Shown in pieces: positions 24,541-35,103 of a stretch of DNA of 64,000 nucleotides. The translations under genes were made by a program, and so were the position numbers. The notes beneath the pieces were generated by a model. That model ran no database searches, was not told the origin of the DNA, and was given only the letters and a program-made list of their open reading frames with translations. Origin of the DNA: Przewalskia tangutica (taxonomy: Eukaryota; Streptophyta; Magnoliopsida; Solanales; Solanaceae); the NCBI GenBank assembly GCA_029844215.1, contig JAQGDG010000151.1:239654-303653 (forward strand), read 5' to 3'. Each line of letters starts with the position of its first letter. Position 1 is the stretch's first letter.

Positions 24541-24830
24541 AGTTGGATCTGCCGTCCGTCTGGAAGCGGTGCATCCGGTTTTCACGTATCTATCTTTGAG
24601 AGATGTATCGGGGATCCGTCTAAGGTACACCGATTGCGATGTCCGGTGTGAGGGTTATCGTATGAGAGATTCCCATGCGATAGTCGATCGTCGGAGTTAG
24701 GCGTCTGCGGACGGGGCGTGGCTTCAGTCAAAGTCTTGTGGCGGAGCGAGCTCGGGGAGGAGATGGCGTGGGAAGCCAAGGAGGACATGAGGCGAAGTAT
24801 CCTCACCTGTTCCCAGCGCCTCGGGTAATT
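24541..24830 (+). pseudogene. C-terminal chromodomain-like tail of integrase, element C
   Basis: After the integrase core, frames give a VKVLWRSE-like segment and WEAKEDMRR near 24725-24800, then YPHLF-like codons near 24800-24812. This is the usual C-terminal chromodomain of plant chromoviruses, thought to steer integration into heterochromatin. The fit is partial because of frameshifts. Its presence supports a Tekay/Del placement over Athila/Tat, which lack this domain. Confidence 0.65.
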
Positions 24831-24949
24831 CACTTTCCTACTTGTAAATTTTCGTTATCGTTTTTGCCTAAGTGTTGTTTTGTGGCGTGTGTGGCTTTTG
24901 CAAGCTATTTAAGTTATGAAGAACCTTATCGTTATCTGTCTTGGGAAGG
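24831..24949 (+). other. Short 3' untranslated internal segment of C
   Basis: About 120 bases between the end of pol and the pre-PPT palindrome. The long noncoding domain of A, B, F and G is absent. Confidence 0.6.
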
Positions 24950-24983
24950 AACATTCGGACGAATGTTTCTAAGGAAGGGAGAA
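24950..24983 (+). other. Pre-PPT palindrome and polypurine tract, element C
   Basis: AACATTCGGACGAATGTTT (24950-24968), a palindrome with 8-base arms, then AAGGAAGGGAGAA (24971-24983) against the 3' LTR. Confidence 0.85.
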
Positions 24984-27308
24984 TGTTATACCGTATTTCA
25001 GTATATGCGTAAGAAATACGTCTGAGTTTAGCCTTAAAGTTTAGGCTTGGGCGATTTTTGGGCCTGACTACAGGCGAATAGTTTTCAGGCGAAAGCGTTT
25101 CCACGGACTTTCGTAGGGTAAATTCGGCTATGCCATTTCTAATTTTGCGGATTTTTAGAGAGGCGAAACATTTTGGACCAGCGGGAGGCGACCTTGTCAC
25201 TCCGATTGATGGACTTGAAATCGTCCATTTGGGCGATTTGGACTTAGTGTTACCGTTTTTGTGCCTTTTGCACAAGTCGAGGAGTTGGTAGGATATTTGT
25301 GTGGAGTAAATCTTCACCTACACTTGCCTTGCACTTGTCTTAATCTTGGCCATTGGTTGGCCATTGCTTGACCTATAAATACCCCCCTTAAGATGAAGAG
25401 TTCTTCGTGCAAATCTTTCCAAGTCTTGAAAATCCTCTCCTCTCCGGCAGGCCTTGTTCGTCAAACACTCCCCCTCACTTGAAGTTTGGCGAGGGCCTAC
25501 CCACTGCCTGGCCGAAATCTACCCCCTCCCTTGGTAGAAAAGTTGCTGAAGAACAAGGTTTCCTTGGATCATCTGACTTAGGAGCAAACCTTGCTCAGTA
25601 GCGACTTTATCTAGGATATTATTGGGCTTAGGGTAACTAATCCTAACCCTCTTTTGAATTAGAGAATACTTCTTTGTTGTAGTATAAGAATAAGTATAAA
25701 TACTTAGAAGAATATTGCGATAGAATTGAGCTGTTATCACAGTAGAAGGGTTTAAAGAAGAATAATCAAATTGTACTTACATGGAATTTGTTTTCACGAT
25801 GAACTTGAGTAGCTCGCTGGGTAGGAAGTGCTGCCCGGCTTTCAGTAGAATTGTGAACCCTCTGTTTAGAATGACCTTGAGTAGTCTTTGATAGATATCT
25901 GTGACTATTATGGTGACTCTGCGCGACATATTCGACTTGGCTGGTGGTTTTATTTGAGAAGGTATGTGATTCTTCCTAAAGCATGATATTTTACAATATA
26001 TATGTAGTGCGGTGAGGCGTACGTGTTAAGCGAATAATAACTACGGCAATGCCTCACGGCTTAAGCACGAATAATACTTACGGCAATGCCTGCGCTTAAG
26101 CTTTGAATAATAAGAAGCGAAAGCATTTCAAAGAATCTTGAATCATTTTTCTGAGAAGAGAACTAATTGGTTTTAAAGCGAAGCTTAAAGAGTTATACTA
26201 GCTTTATGGGAAGTTAAGTATAACCACTTAAGGTTGATAAAAGCAGTTTGCCTATGTATTTATAACAGACTTATATTGAATTGTGAAAGAATAATAAAAT
26301 GGTTTGATAAGTAGACATGATATGATGCTATGTGTGTTAGTGTCTTTATGGCAGCTTGTGTAAAGAGAGTCGATCTTACTTATGCTTATGTTGTTTTGAA
26401 CTATAAGTTGTTGTGTTAGTACTATATCACTCACCTCTTGAGATGATATCGGGGTTAAAATTGTCCGTCTGGGGTAGACTCGAGTGATGCAGGACCGTGA
26501 TTCGAGAATACCTCATGCGGGTCGAGGGCTTTATGCGAGCTACGAGAGTTCGAGTTAGTATGCGGGGTTATACCTCATGCGATGCATGTGGCATGCGGAC
26601 AGCGAGTCGGGGCGTTGCCGAGGTAGCTACCCTCGATGCGGGGTTATACCTCATGCGGGCCTATGTGAGTGGCCTATGCGGACTCAGAGTCGAGTTAGGC
26701 TTGCGAGAATGATAATATGGGCGAGTGGCCTGCTTCGATCATTCGCAGCCTAGAAAAGACCTGTTACAGTTTACCTATTGCTGCTCTTGTTTATGATGTG
26801 GCACTATGTGTGGTCCCCTTGGTTGTTTCATACATACTTGCAAAACTGATTTTAAAATGATATGTTTTCATTTAAGTATTTCTGATTTCATATACTTAGT
26901 ACTGTTGTCTTGACCTCCTTGAAGCTGCGTTCATCTGCGGTAGAGCGGCAGTGCTAGATCCTCATCCTTAGGATCTCTACGTTGGTGTCGGGAGCTCCGT
27001 CTTTTAGGAGGCTCTGCTTTTGGGTATGATTTCCTGTTGTAGATAGTTTTATCTGATCGGGTATGGCGGGGCCACTGTCGCCATAGTTATATATTTCCTT
27101 AAGTGCGTAGTCATGATATGCGATTTGGATGCTGCTTGCTAAACCGTGTTTATATATGCGAAAAGCGGCGTTTTCTCACATAGGCGTATGTCTTATTTTA
27201 TAAAGCTGTTTCATGTCTTGCTTTATATTTCCATTGATTACTACGATGTATGACTACTTGGGTGCCCCGGTAAGGCACCAGTCACGGGCCCCGGAATGGG
27301 TCGTGACA
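24984..27308 (+). repeat. Element C 3' LTR
   Basis: It begins TGTTATACCGTATTTCAGT and ends GGTCGTGACA. TATA is at 25374-25381. The minisatellite is at 26460-26712. It is followed by the target duplication AACAT. Confidence 0.92.
26460..26712 (+). repeat. ATGCGG-rich minisatellite in C 3' LTR
   Basis: Counterpart of 19310-19570, with the same order of units and many 1-3 base indels between the two. Confidence 0.65.
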
Positions 27309-27744
27309 AACATATCATGTACCAATCACATATAATAAACTTTTCCTTTTAGAAATGTGTGGTACCAACATATCATGTACCAATCACATATAATAAACTT
27401 TTCCTTTTAGAAATGTGTGGTACAGCATACCTTTCATTTTAAATCCTCATTTGGAAAATCAAGACACTTATCATATCAAGTATCATTTTAAATCATCTTT
27501 TGGAAAATCAAGACACTTACACTTTTACAACCAAGTGACTCATATTTTTAAAATCAAGTCAAGTATACTTTTAAAATCAAGTTACTATCGCCTCATGTAC
27601 CACATGAAATCTAGATTCATTTAAAGCACGTATATCCACCGTACACTCATTTTATAAAGTTCATGCTCAATGAAGAAAGGAAGAGTCACATATTAACACT
27701 TGTAAATGCAGCAACTCGATAATCTAAATTCGTCTCGCTCCTCT
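27309..27744 (+). repeat. AT-rich array (right part) and adjoining old sequence
   Basis: 27309-27425 holds two more ~57-bp units of the array interrupted by C. 27426-27744 is AT-rich with repeats such as GGAAAATCAAGACACTTA (twice, near 27450 and 27505). It resembles reverse-complemented LTR interior and may be an eroded minus-strand LTR. No gene is seen. Confidence 0.6.
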
Positions 27745-28449
27745 TGTCACGCCCGAACCGGGCGTGGCGGTGCCTACACAGGCACCCTACTACCTTAACA
27801 ACACAAGTAAACTGCGGAATTTAAATAACACCTCTTTTTTTTTTAAAACCAACATACGTGCAAGGGCAAAGCCGACAAGGCTGCCATATAATATACATAA
27901 TAAAAAGACACAACACTGTACATGAGTCCAATCCCACATATGAATACAGACCTCTAAGAGTTTTACTGAACTATGACGGGACAAGGCCCCGCCGTACCCA
28001 TAACTGTACAAAATCCTGTACTGAAGAATCTTATACCAAAAAGATAAACTCTTGAATAGATGGAGCTATCCAAAAACTACGGCGGTCCTGCATGCGAATC
28101 ACCAAGCTGCGTACCTAACACTGCGGGCATGAGCAGCCCCGAAGAAGTCGATTACAGTGCAAGTATGGAGCAGAGACAAGATACGATAACCAAATCATAA
28201 GCGTATAAAAGAAATGGCGGGGCAAGTATAAAAATGAAATACGAGATCCTACGTGCCATTTTAACTCACGAAATCAATCGTATATTAGCAGTTCTTTTCC
28301 TTCTTTCAATGAAATTAACATCATATTCTTACGTACTTACTTTAAGGATTTAATCAAGTTTTCCACATAACTTACATATCTTACATAACATAATCCGCTT
28401 TATGGAGGACTGCTTATTTGGGAGCTTACTTTGATTATCAATGCGTGAT

Positions 28450-28865
28450 AACGTGTCCGCCCATTTGCGAGACACGGTGTCTTGATGAATCATGTGACAT
28501 AATCAGGCCGCTTTGTAGGGCTCGGTGTCTTGTGTAATCATGTAGCATGTCCGGCCGCTGTGGGCTCGGTGTAATGTGGAATCATGTAGCATAATCCGGC
28601 CGCTTTGTGGAGCTCGGTGTAATGTGGAATCATGTAGCATAATCCGGCCCGCTGTGGAACTTCGGTGTAATGTGGAATCATGTAGCATAATCCGGCCGCT
28701 TTGTGGAGCTCGGTGTAAGATGGCGTAACGGCCTATGTGTAGGCTCGGGTAATATGGCGTGTCAGGCCTATGTGTAGGCTCGGTGTATCTCATAACGTGT
28801 CAGGCCCATTTGTAGGCTCGGTGTATTTCATAGCATGTCAGGCCTATTTGTAGGCTCGGTGTGAT
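28450..28865 (-). repeat. ~50-bp minisatellite in LTR E
   Basis: About eight units on the plus strand: GTGTAATGTGGAATCATGTA, GCATAATCCGGCCGCT, TTGTGGAGCTCG. Later units diverge to TGTCAGGCCTATTTGTAGGC. The minus-strand frame 28503-28793 is only the repeat translated (periodic RIMLHDSTLHRAPQSG). Confidence 0.85.
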
Positions 28866-29649
28866 GTTCACTTACATAACATTTTTAAACCATCTTTTCA
28901 CTTCTTCTTAAGTCGTCATATGACTTCCCGTAAAGCTATTATAACAACCGTTCATTTTTAGAGAACTTAAGACAACTTTTATTCTTTCAACATTAGGAAA
29001 ACTAGACCCAAAATACTACGTGCATACATACTTAAAAGAATCATAAAACTCCTTTCTTTTTAAAGCTCAAGTCACCGCTCTTTTGGAAACCATCTTCTTA
29101 ACTTTTGAAATAAATTAAAGCCATACTTTTTAAAGTTTAGTCATTTCCACTCATAAAATCAAGGCTTATAGTATTAACCCCTCGTAGCATACATCCTTTA
29201 AAATCATATCGCTTAAAACTTTAAAATTCTTAAAAGACAATCAAAGTTCGTTGTCTTAAAACTTCATAACATACATTCTTTAAAGTCCATTTACTTATAC
29301 TTAGAAAATCATATAACCTCCACTTTTAAAATCAATCCCCTTTTCACATATAAATTCAAGTCATTTTTTAAACATAAAATCAAGACACATAGCTTTAAAT
29401 CAAATCTCATAACTTTCTAACCATTCTTACCAACATCTCCCATAAGACATGGTAAGGACTTAGGACAATTTAAACATACTTTTAACTTAGAATAAACAAT
29501 GTGAATACTTCTTAACTTCTAAGAGTAGAAGGAATCATGAAATACTATCACATGGATATTTCATACGTAGGATCATGCCAAAGAAAGAAGAGGTTCACAT
29601 ACCTCGCGACGACTAGCGACAAGTTGCAAAATGCTCCCATGTACTTAAT

Positions 29650-29654
29650 CCTTG
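29650..29654. other. Target-site duplication of element D, left copy
   Basis: CCTTG directly before the 5' LTR equals CCTTG at 38799-38803 directly after the 3' LTR. Confidence 0.9.
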
Positions 29655-31667
29655 TGTTACACCCCGTATTTATAGGACATGTTTTAAGAACGTACGTAAG
29701 AATCCCAAATGATAAGATTTGAGACTTGTAAAAAAATTTATCGGAATTACGGAATTGTCGGAAAACGTAATATTGTGACGAATGGGAGGGCGACACGTGT
29801 CACCCCCCCCCCCTTATGGTGCCTTGGACTAATTAGGCAAGGTCAAAAGGGTCATTTGACCTTTGCTAGGATGACTAAGTCTTGCAACTTGAAGAGCTTG
29901 AGATAATTGACTTGGTCAATGGGACCACAAGACTTGATATTTAATAAGACCTCATCCAAACCACCCATTTGTTTACATATTGACCCTCCATTGTGCTATA
30001 TAGTAGTACTAGTAGCAAGACATAGTCCAACACTTAGAAAAATTTCAAGAATTTGAAGAACACGTGGTTGATGCTCTCGGGTTCACTCCTTGGAGAAAAG
30101 AATTTTTTTTGTTTCTTGTCCATTAAGCTCCACACTTTAAACCAAGGTTCTTGAGTGTATTGTGAGTGTATCTCAATAGAAAAATCTCGGAAAAAGATAG
30201 TTTTCGTATTAGTCGCAAGGTGAAAACCTAGTTGCTTTCTAGGTTTTGTTTGGAAGATTTAAGGGAAATTTGTTGGTATTGTTCTAAGGGTCTCAAGTAG
30301 CGGATTGAAGTGTCTTGAAGAGGCTCTAAGTTGCTAAGGAGCGATTTAGGATTTGGAGTTGGATTAAGATTCGTTGAGGTATAATCTTGTCTCTTAAAAG
30401 TGTTACAAGATTATATATATATTGTTGTTGTTAGCTTTACATGTTGCTAGCATGAAGTATATGTGTTGAAGTTTATAAGTATTATGGATTGATTGTAGCC
30501 TTAAAAATTCGAAATGTAATGTAAGCCATGTGAAGTTGGATTACAATTTGGTCGTTTACTAGAATCGTCGCATGTTACTTACTTGAAGATTATAGTATTA
30601 TAATCGTTTGCGACTTGATATCATGTTATGCTAACAATTTGGATTGAAATGGAAATTGGATACGAAGTGAGGTTGTAGTACCTCAAGTTTGCCGAATTGG
30701 CCTAGTAATTGTATTAGTTTGATATCTTTTGTGGTGCGGGATTTTACACGTCTAGTAGGCGTGTAATCCCCTATTGTTCATTGAATTGTTTGGGCCTTAA
30801 ATGTGGCGTGTTTGGTTATTGAATTCGGCCTTGAAAAAGGTGGCAAAGTAAGTAGAAACAAAGGAGGTGTTGTCCGATTTTCCGTAGAATTTAGTGACTT
30901 AGCACTTAGAATATTCTACGTTTGAAGTAAGAGATTAATGGACGTATTGTGGCCATTATAGGTTGAAGTACTAAGTATAGCGTATCCTACTTGAAGGATG
31001 GAATAGCTATCAAGGTTGAAGTACTTTGGAGCATTTTGCTACTTGTCGATAATCGTCGCGAGGTATGTGAACCTCTTCCTTCCTTTGGCATGATTCTATG
31101 TATGGAATATACCTGTGGTATCATTTCATGTTTCCTTCTACTCTTAGAAGTTAAGAGGTAGTTGTGTGATTTACTCTATATAAAGTTTATGTCAAAGTTA
31201 TCCTAAGTCCTTACCGAGTCTTATGGGGGATGTTGGTAAGAGTCGTTAGGAGGTACTTTGGAGCCAAGTGGACTTGGCTAATTTATGGCACGAATGAGAA
31301 TAAGTATCGAGCAAGCCATTGCAACGTTAATAAAGGAAAATGTAATGACAATTGATTATATTAAAATGAGTATAATTCTCCATCTGCATAGAAGCTAAGA
31401 TAAGACAAAATTGTATTACATTTTCTAGATCATGACTGCTTTAATAAGATCGTTATAATCAAGTATAATCTACTCACACTCATAAGGCATATGTGCTTAA
31501 CTTAAAGAATTTACGTTATGAAGTTTTAAGACTGTGAACCTTAGACTCATAAAAGGTTAAGAGACTAATTGTATTTTGAAAGTTAAGAGAATTGATTTGA
31601 AAGTATATAATACTTGGTTTTAAAAAGTAGAAGTCTCTTGGTTATAAAAGGAATGAGTTTGTCTAAA

Positions 31668-31730
31668 ACCATAAAGGGTTATAACGGCTTTATGGGAAGT
31701 TGGTTATAACGGCTTTATGGAAGGTTAAGA
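31668..31730 (+). repeat. Paired TTATAACGGCTTTATGG motif in LTR D
   Basis: Two near-exact copies of GTTATAACGGCTTTATGG, with CATAAAG upstream forming a hairpin arm. The 3' LTR has it at about 37118-37170. Confidence 0.7.
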
Positions 31731-32149
31731 GAATGGTTTTCTCTAATAAGGTAAACAAAGAAATAACTTGAATTAAGGAAGGGCAATTTGATTTAAGGGT
31801 CACTTGATTTAGAAGCGGAGAAATGTATTTCTAAAAGTATCGTGACTTATGTGAAATGTACACAAGCCTTGATACTACGGATGTTAGTATCTTGGGGTTT
31901 TATATGAAAAGGAATCTTTTAAAAAGAATGGAAGTACGTAGTACTTGGGGTTAAATTCCCGGATTTTTATGTGTGAAACGAAAGTGCCATGAGTTTATAA
32001 AAATAGAAGTCTAAAGGTTTAATGAACTTGCCTATGTTTGCTTGTGATAGCTTTGAGTGCAAGTATTATATGTTTACGTTGTCGTGACTCTCAGTTGGAG
32101 GGCCGGCTGTCTTGTTGTAAGTTTACTTGGGCGTACCGACAGTGATGTG

Positions 32150-32640
32150 GGATTCCACGGGTATGCTTCCATTATGATTGATCCTTGGACATGGTTATAC
32201 GATGTGGGATTCCGGGGCATGTGACCAGGAGGCGGGTTAGATTCGGTTGTTTTATTACTATGGCCATGCTTATACGATGATGGATTAGGCGTGCGACCGT
32301 GCTATGTCGATTATTACTCCGTGGGCTGGCTCACTATGAAGACATGTACCCGCGATGAGGATTAGGGCATGTTATATTATTACTCCATGGGCTAGCTCCC
32401 GTGAAGACTGCGCTACGATGAGGATCGAGGAGCGCGTTATGTCGTACTTATCGATGAGGATTAGGGCATGCGGCCACGTTATATATATATATATATATGT
32501 TGTATATGTGTACGCCGACATTGAGGTGGTATGCCACGGGCGCGTAACATGTTTATATGTTACACTTATGATTGTTGGCAGTGATGGGGGATTCCACGGG
32601 CACGCTTTGATATTTGTGTGATTTGATCGCGTCCTAGATT
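32150..32640 (+). repeat. GC-rich degenerate repeats in D 5' LTR
   Basis: Units around GATGAGGATTAGGGCATG, GGGCTAGCTCCCGTGAAGAC and GGGATTCCACGGGCACGC, with an AT dinucleotide run at 32480-32498. Counterpart at 37580-38060; the two copies differ by many small indels. Confidence 0.65.
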
Positions 32641-33357
32641 GGGCCGGGTAGTATATGCGTCCCTCCATAAAGGGCCGGATTATGTTAGGAAAGATAAGTA
32701 AGTTATATGGTAATGAACTTGACGATTTTTCCCAAGTATGTAAGTAAGAATGTGACTATAACTTTTATTAAAAATGGGAAAAGATAATAAGGTAATGTTA
32801 AGTTCTTAAGTGGTAATGACACGACAGGATCTGGTATGTGCTTCTTTTATACTTGCCCCTGTCATTCTTTTGTACAGTTATGATATGTTTACTGTACGTT
32901 ATTTCTGTTCCATATTAAATTTTTGTTATGCGGCCCTTGAAGTGCGTTCATGCCGCGAGTTTTAGGTACAGGTTGGTGATCCTTACTCTTAGGATCTCGG
33001 TTGATTTTGGGAAAAAGCTCCATTTGCTCGGAGGCTTATCTCTTGATGCAGTTTTCCACGAGGTTGTAGATTCATGTATATTGGGGTATGGCGGGGCCCT
33101 ATCCACACTATTATTATGTTAAAACTCTTAGAGTGCGTAGTCACATATTGTGGGTCGGTTTGTAAAGGAAAGAGGCAAGCTGCTTGGTTGTATATATGTA
33201 TGTCGGGAAGGTAGCCTATCGGCTAACTTTGTTGTTTTACTTACATTGTTTTTTTTTGTATGTTTCATGTATGTTCCTGTGTTTTTGTCTGATTTTTACC
33301 TGTATGGGTGCCCATGTAGGGCACGATCGTGAGCTTGAGGGTCGGTCGTGACAAAAG

Positions 33358-33368
33358 TGGTATCGAGC
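33358..33368 (+). other. Primer-binding site, element D
   Basis: TGGTATCGAGC four bases after the LTR end; Met-tRNA type with one A missing. Confidence 0.8.
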
Positions 33369-33556
33369 AATTAGTCCTCGGAAAGTGTCTGAGACCGTGT
33401 CTAGTAGAGTCTTGATTATCGGTGTGTTGTGCACCACATCTATGTCGGGAGGCTGCGAGACATTTAGGATTAGTTTCCATTCTTCTCTCTTTGAGATCGT
33501 GCGGTGAAAGTGTCTAGTAGGTTGAATCCTCTCGACCCGCTTCTTATGCAGCGATT

Positions 33557-34720
33557 ATGCCTCGCGGAGCGGACCGGGGCCCAGAAGGGCAAAGCGGCGG
33601 CGAGGCGCTAGTGGTATGAGTTACGGGACTCGAGCACAGACTATGCACGAGGTAGTAGGCGGATCGGCGAGTTCAATTCGCCGGCGATATTAGAAGGCCG
33701 TGGCGGCGGTAGCTCAGAGGTTTGATACGAGCCTCGATTCCGCGACGAGCGAGTTTAGAATTATGGAGAAGCAGTCGGACTATTGACTAGCATAGTGGTA
33801 GGCGGCGGCGAGGCGATTAGCTAACCAGTAAGCGGTTTGAGGATTCGGTATTTTACAGGTTGTAGTCCACGAGAGTTTATGGTTGAGATCGAGGAAGATC
33901 CTCGAAGTTCGTTCAGCGGCTCTGACGGACTATGCAGTGTTTAGGGCCTCGGATCTGAGTCGATTGTGTTAGCTTCTTACAGGATTCTGCGATATTGCGT
34001 TGGCTAGTTTGAGTCTTGGGATTTGTCGAGAGAGGTGTGGGTGCTCGTCGGCGATTTGGAATGAGTTCACGGAGGCCTTTCTTGATCACTTTTTGCCTCA
34101 CGAAATGAGAGAGCCCGTGTTGATAGATTCTTGTCATTGAGGCGAGAATGGGAGGACCGTCGAGAATACAACACAGGTTTGACTCGTTGTCGGTATCACG
34201 CTGTATTGTGGGCGATATGGCGGACATAGTTCACGCTATGTGATGGGGCTAGGCCGTCGTATGATTCTTGCGTGCACAGGAGTAGCCGCCCGGCCCGGTA
34301 TGGATATTACGGAGATGCGAACTTATGCACAAGGATCGAGGCGAGAGAGAGAGGACTGCGCGATCCGGCCCAACGAGGCGGGGCGGCGAGTTCGAGGTAA
34401 CTTTCGGCGGGCGGCCTCGACATCGAACTAGGTCTAAATTTCAGTAAACGCAGTGCTCCTTCGATCTTACGGCGGAGGATTTAGTCGCGGGGATATTCGG
34501 GAGCAGTCGGGGCTCGAGCTCTGAGTTCCGAGATGTCGAGAATAGTAGCGAGGAAGCCACGCTTTGCCGGTGTGGTCACGTAGTAGATTCCATTGTAGGG
34601 AGTGTCGTACTCTTGACGATTTGTTATGCTTGCGGCTAGCGAGCCATTCGTGAGGTATCCGACCGGAGGTGGCGGTGGGATAAGCGCGATCTCTTTGGAT
34701 CGATTGCGGGTTCTTAGCCT
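33557..34720 (+). pseudogene. gag: gag remnant, element D
   Basis: The start ATGCCTCGCGGAGCGGACCG at 33557 reads MPRGADRGPEGQ. EFTEAFLDHFLP is readable near 34061-34100 (capsid core). A zinc knuckle begins CYACG at 34622-34636 and is then interrupted by a stop, with RAIRE following in place of the GH..R spacing. Frameshifts are numerous. Given how recent the insertion appears, the breaks are surprising and could be sequencing errors or could mean that D was copied without a working Gag of its own. Confidence 0.7.
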
Positions 34721-35103
34721 TCCATAGCTAAGCGGGATGTTTATGCATGGCGGCCGTGTGAAGTCGTGGTGGAAGTTCCCAGTATTAGCGGTCCTTTGAA
34801 CCGCCTATATGATTTCAAGTATGTCTTTGGCCCTTTAGAAACTTGTATGCATGATAAAGTTGTGGTATGTTTTAAGTGTCATAAACAGATTATATTGAGA
34901 CTATGTATATGCTAGAAGGAGTTGGAAGTACGAAAAGATAATCTCTTTTGGACTTATGATGGACGGATATGCGTGTGCAAGGTATTAGGGCCATGTGTGG
35001 CATTATTGGTATGTCGGGGTGGTAAAAAAGGAAACTATGTCACTAATTATAAGTTTGACTCCGAAAGAACATTCGGGGACGAATGTTTCTAAGGGGGGAA
35101 GAA
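34721..35103 (+). other. 3' internal segment, palindrome and PPT of element D
   Basis: About 350 bp without a recognisable gene, unlike the noncoding domain of A, B, F and G. It ends with AACATTCGGGGACGAATGTT (35068-35087) and PPT AAGGGGGGAAGAA (35091-35103). Confidence 0.65.

Larger units (their letters stand above)
17791..27308 (+). mobile_element. Element C: autonomous chromovirus-type Ty3/gypsy element with gag-pol
   Basis: It is a full-length 9.5-kb element: 5' LTR (2367 bp), PBS, internal region of 4826 bp, PPT, 3' LTR (2325 bp) and a 5-bp target duplication (AGCAT/AACAT). It is the only element here with protease, RT, RNase H, integrase and chromodomain in the Ty3/gypsy order. The Tekay/Del clade is the likeliest assignment from the chromodomain and the long LTRs. 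All frames are broken as written. Its LTRs lack the ~500-bp middle section, including the AATAAA block, present in the larger LTRs of A, B, F and G. Confidence 0.9.
27745..29654 (-). mobile_element. Element E: minus-strand LTR, first part
   Basis: On the minus strand this is the 3' part of an LTR ending TGACA at 27745 (plus strand TGTCACGCCC). No PBS follows it on that strand, so it is the outer end of an element or a solo LTR. The sequence is of the D subfamily and stops at 29654, where D is inserted. It resumes at 38804, after the duplicated CCTTG. Confidence 0.8.
29655..33353 (+). repeat. Element D 5' LTR
   Basis: It begins TGTTACACCCCGTATTTATA and ends GGTCGTGACA. A run of about ten C at 29806-29815 reads as shorter in the 3' copy. 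TATA-like CTATATAG is near 29995-30004. The AATAAA block lies at 31298-31435, the GC-rich repeats at 32150-32640 and an (AT)n run at 32480-32498. Confidence 0.92.

Noticed and set aside
28503..28793. Periodic protein RIMLHDSTLHRAPQSG and a possible CRISPR-like array
   Set aside because: Units are contiguous ~50-bp tandem repeats with no unique spacers, inside a plant LTR. Neither a repeat protein nor a CRISPR array is supported.
29806..29815. Run of C as a biological signal
   Set aside because: The 3' LTR of the same element has a shorter run broken by an A; homopolymer length is prone to sequencing error.
32480..32498. (AT)n run as a distinct regulatory site
   Set aside because: It is an ordinary microsatellite in the D LTR, with a matching run at 37924-37941.
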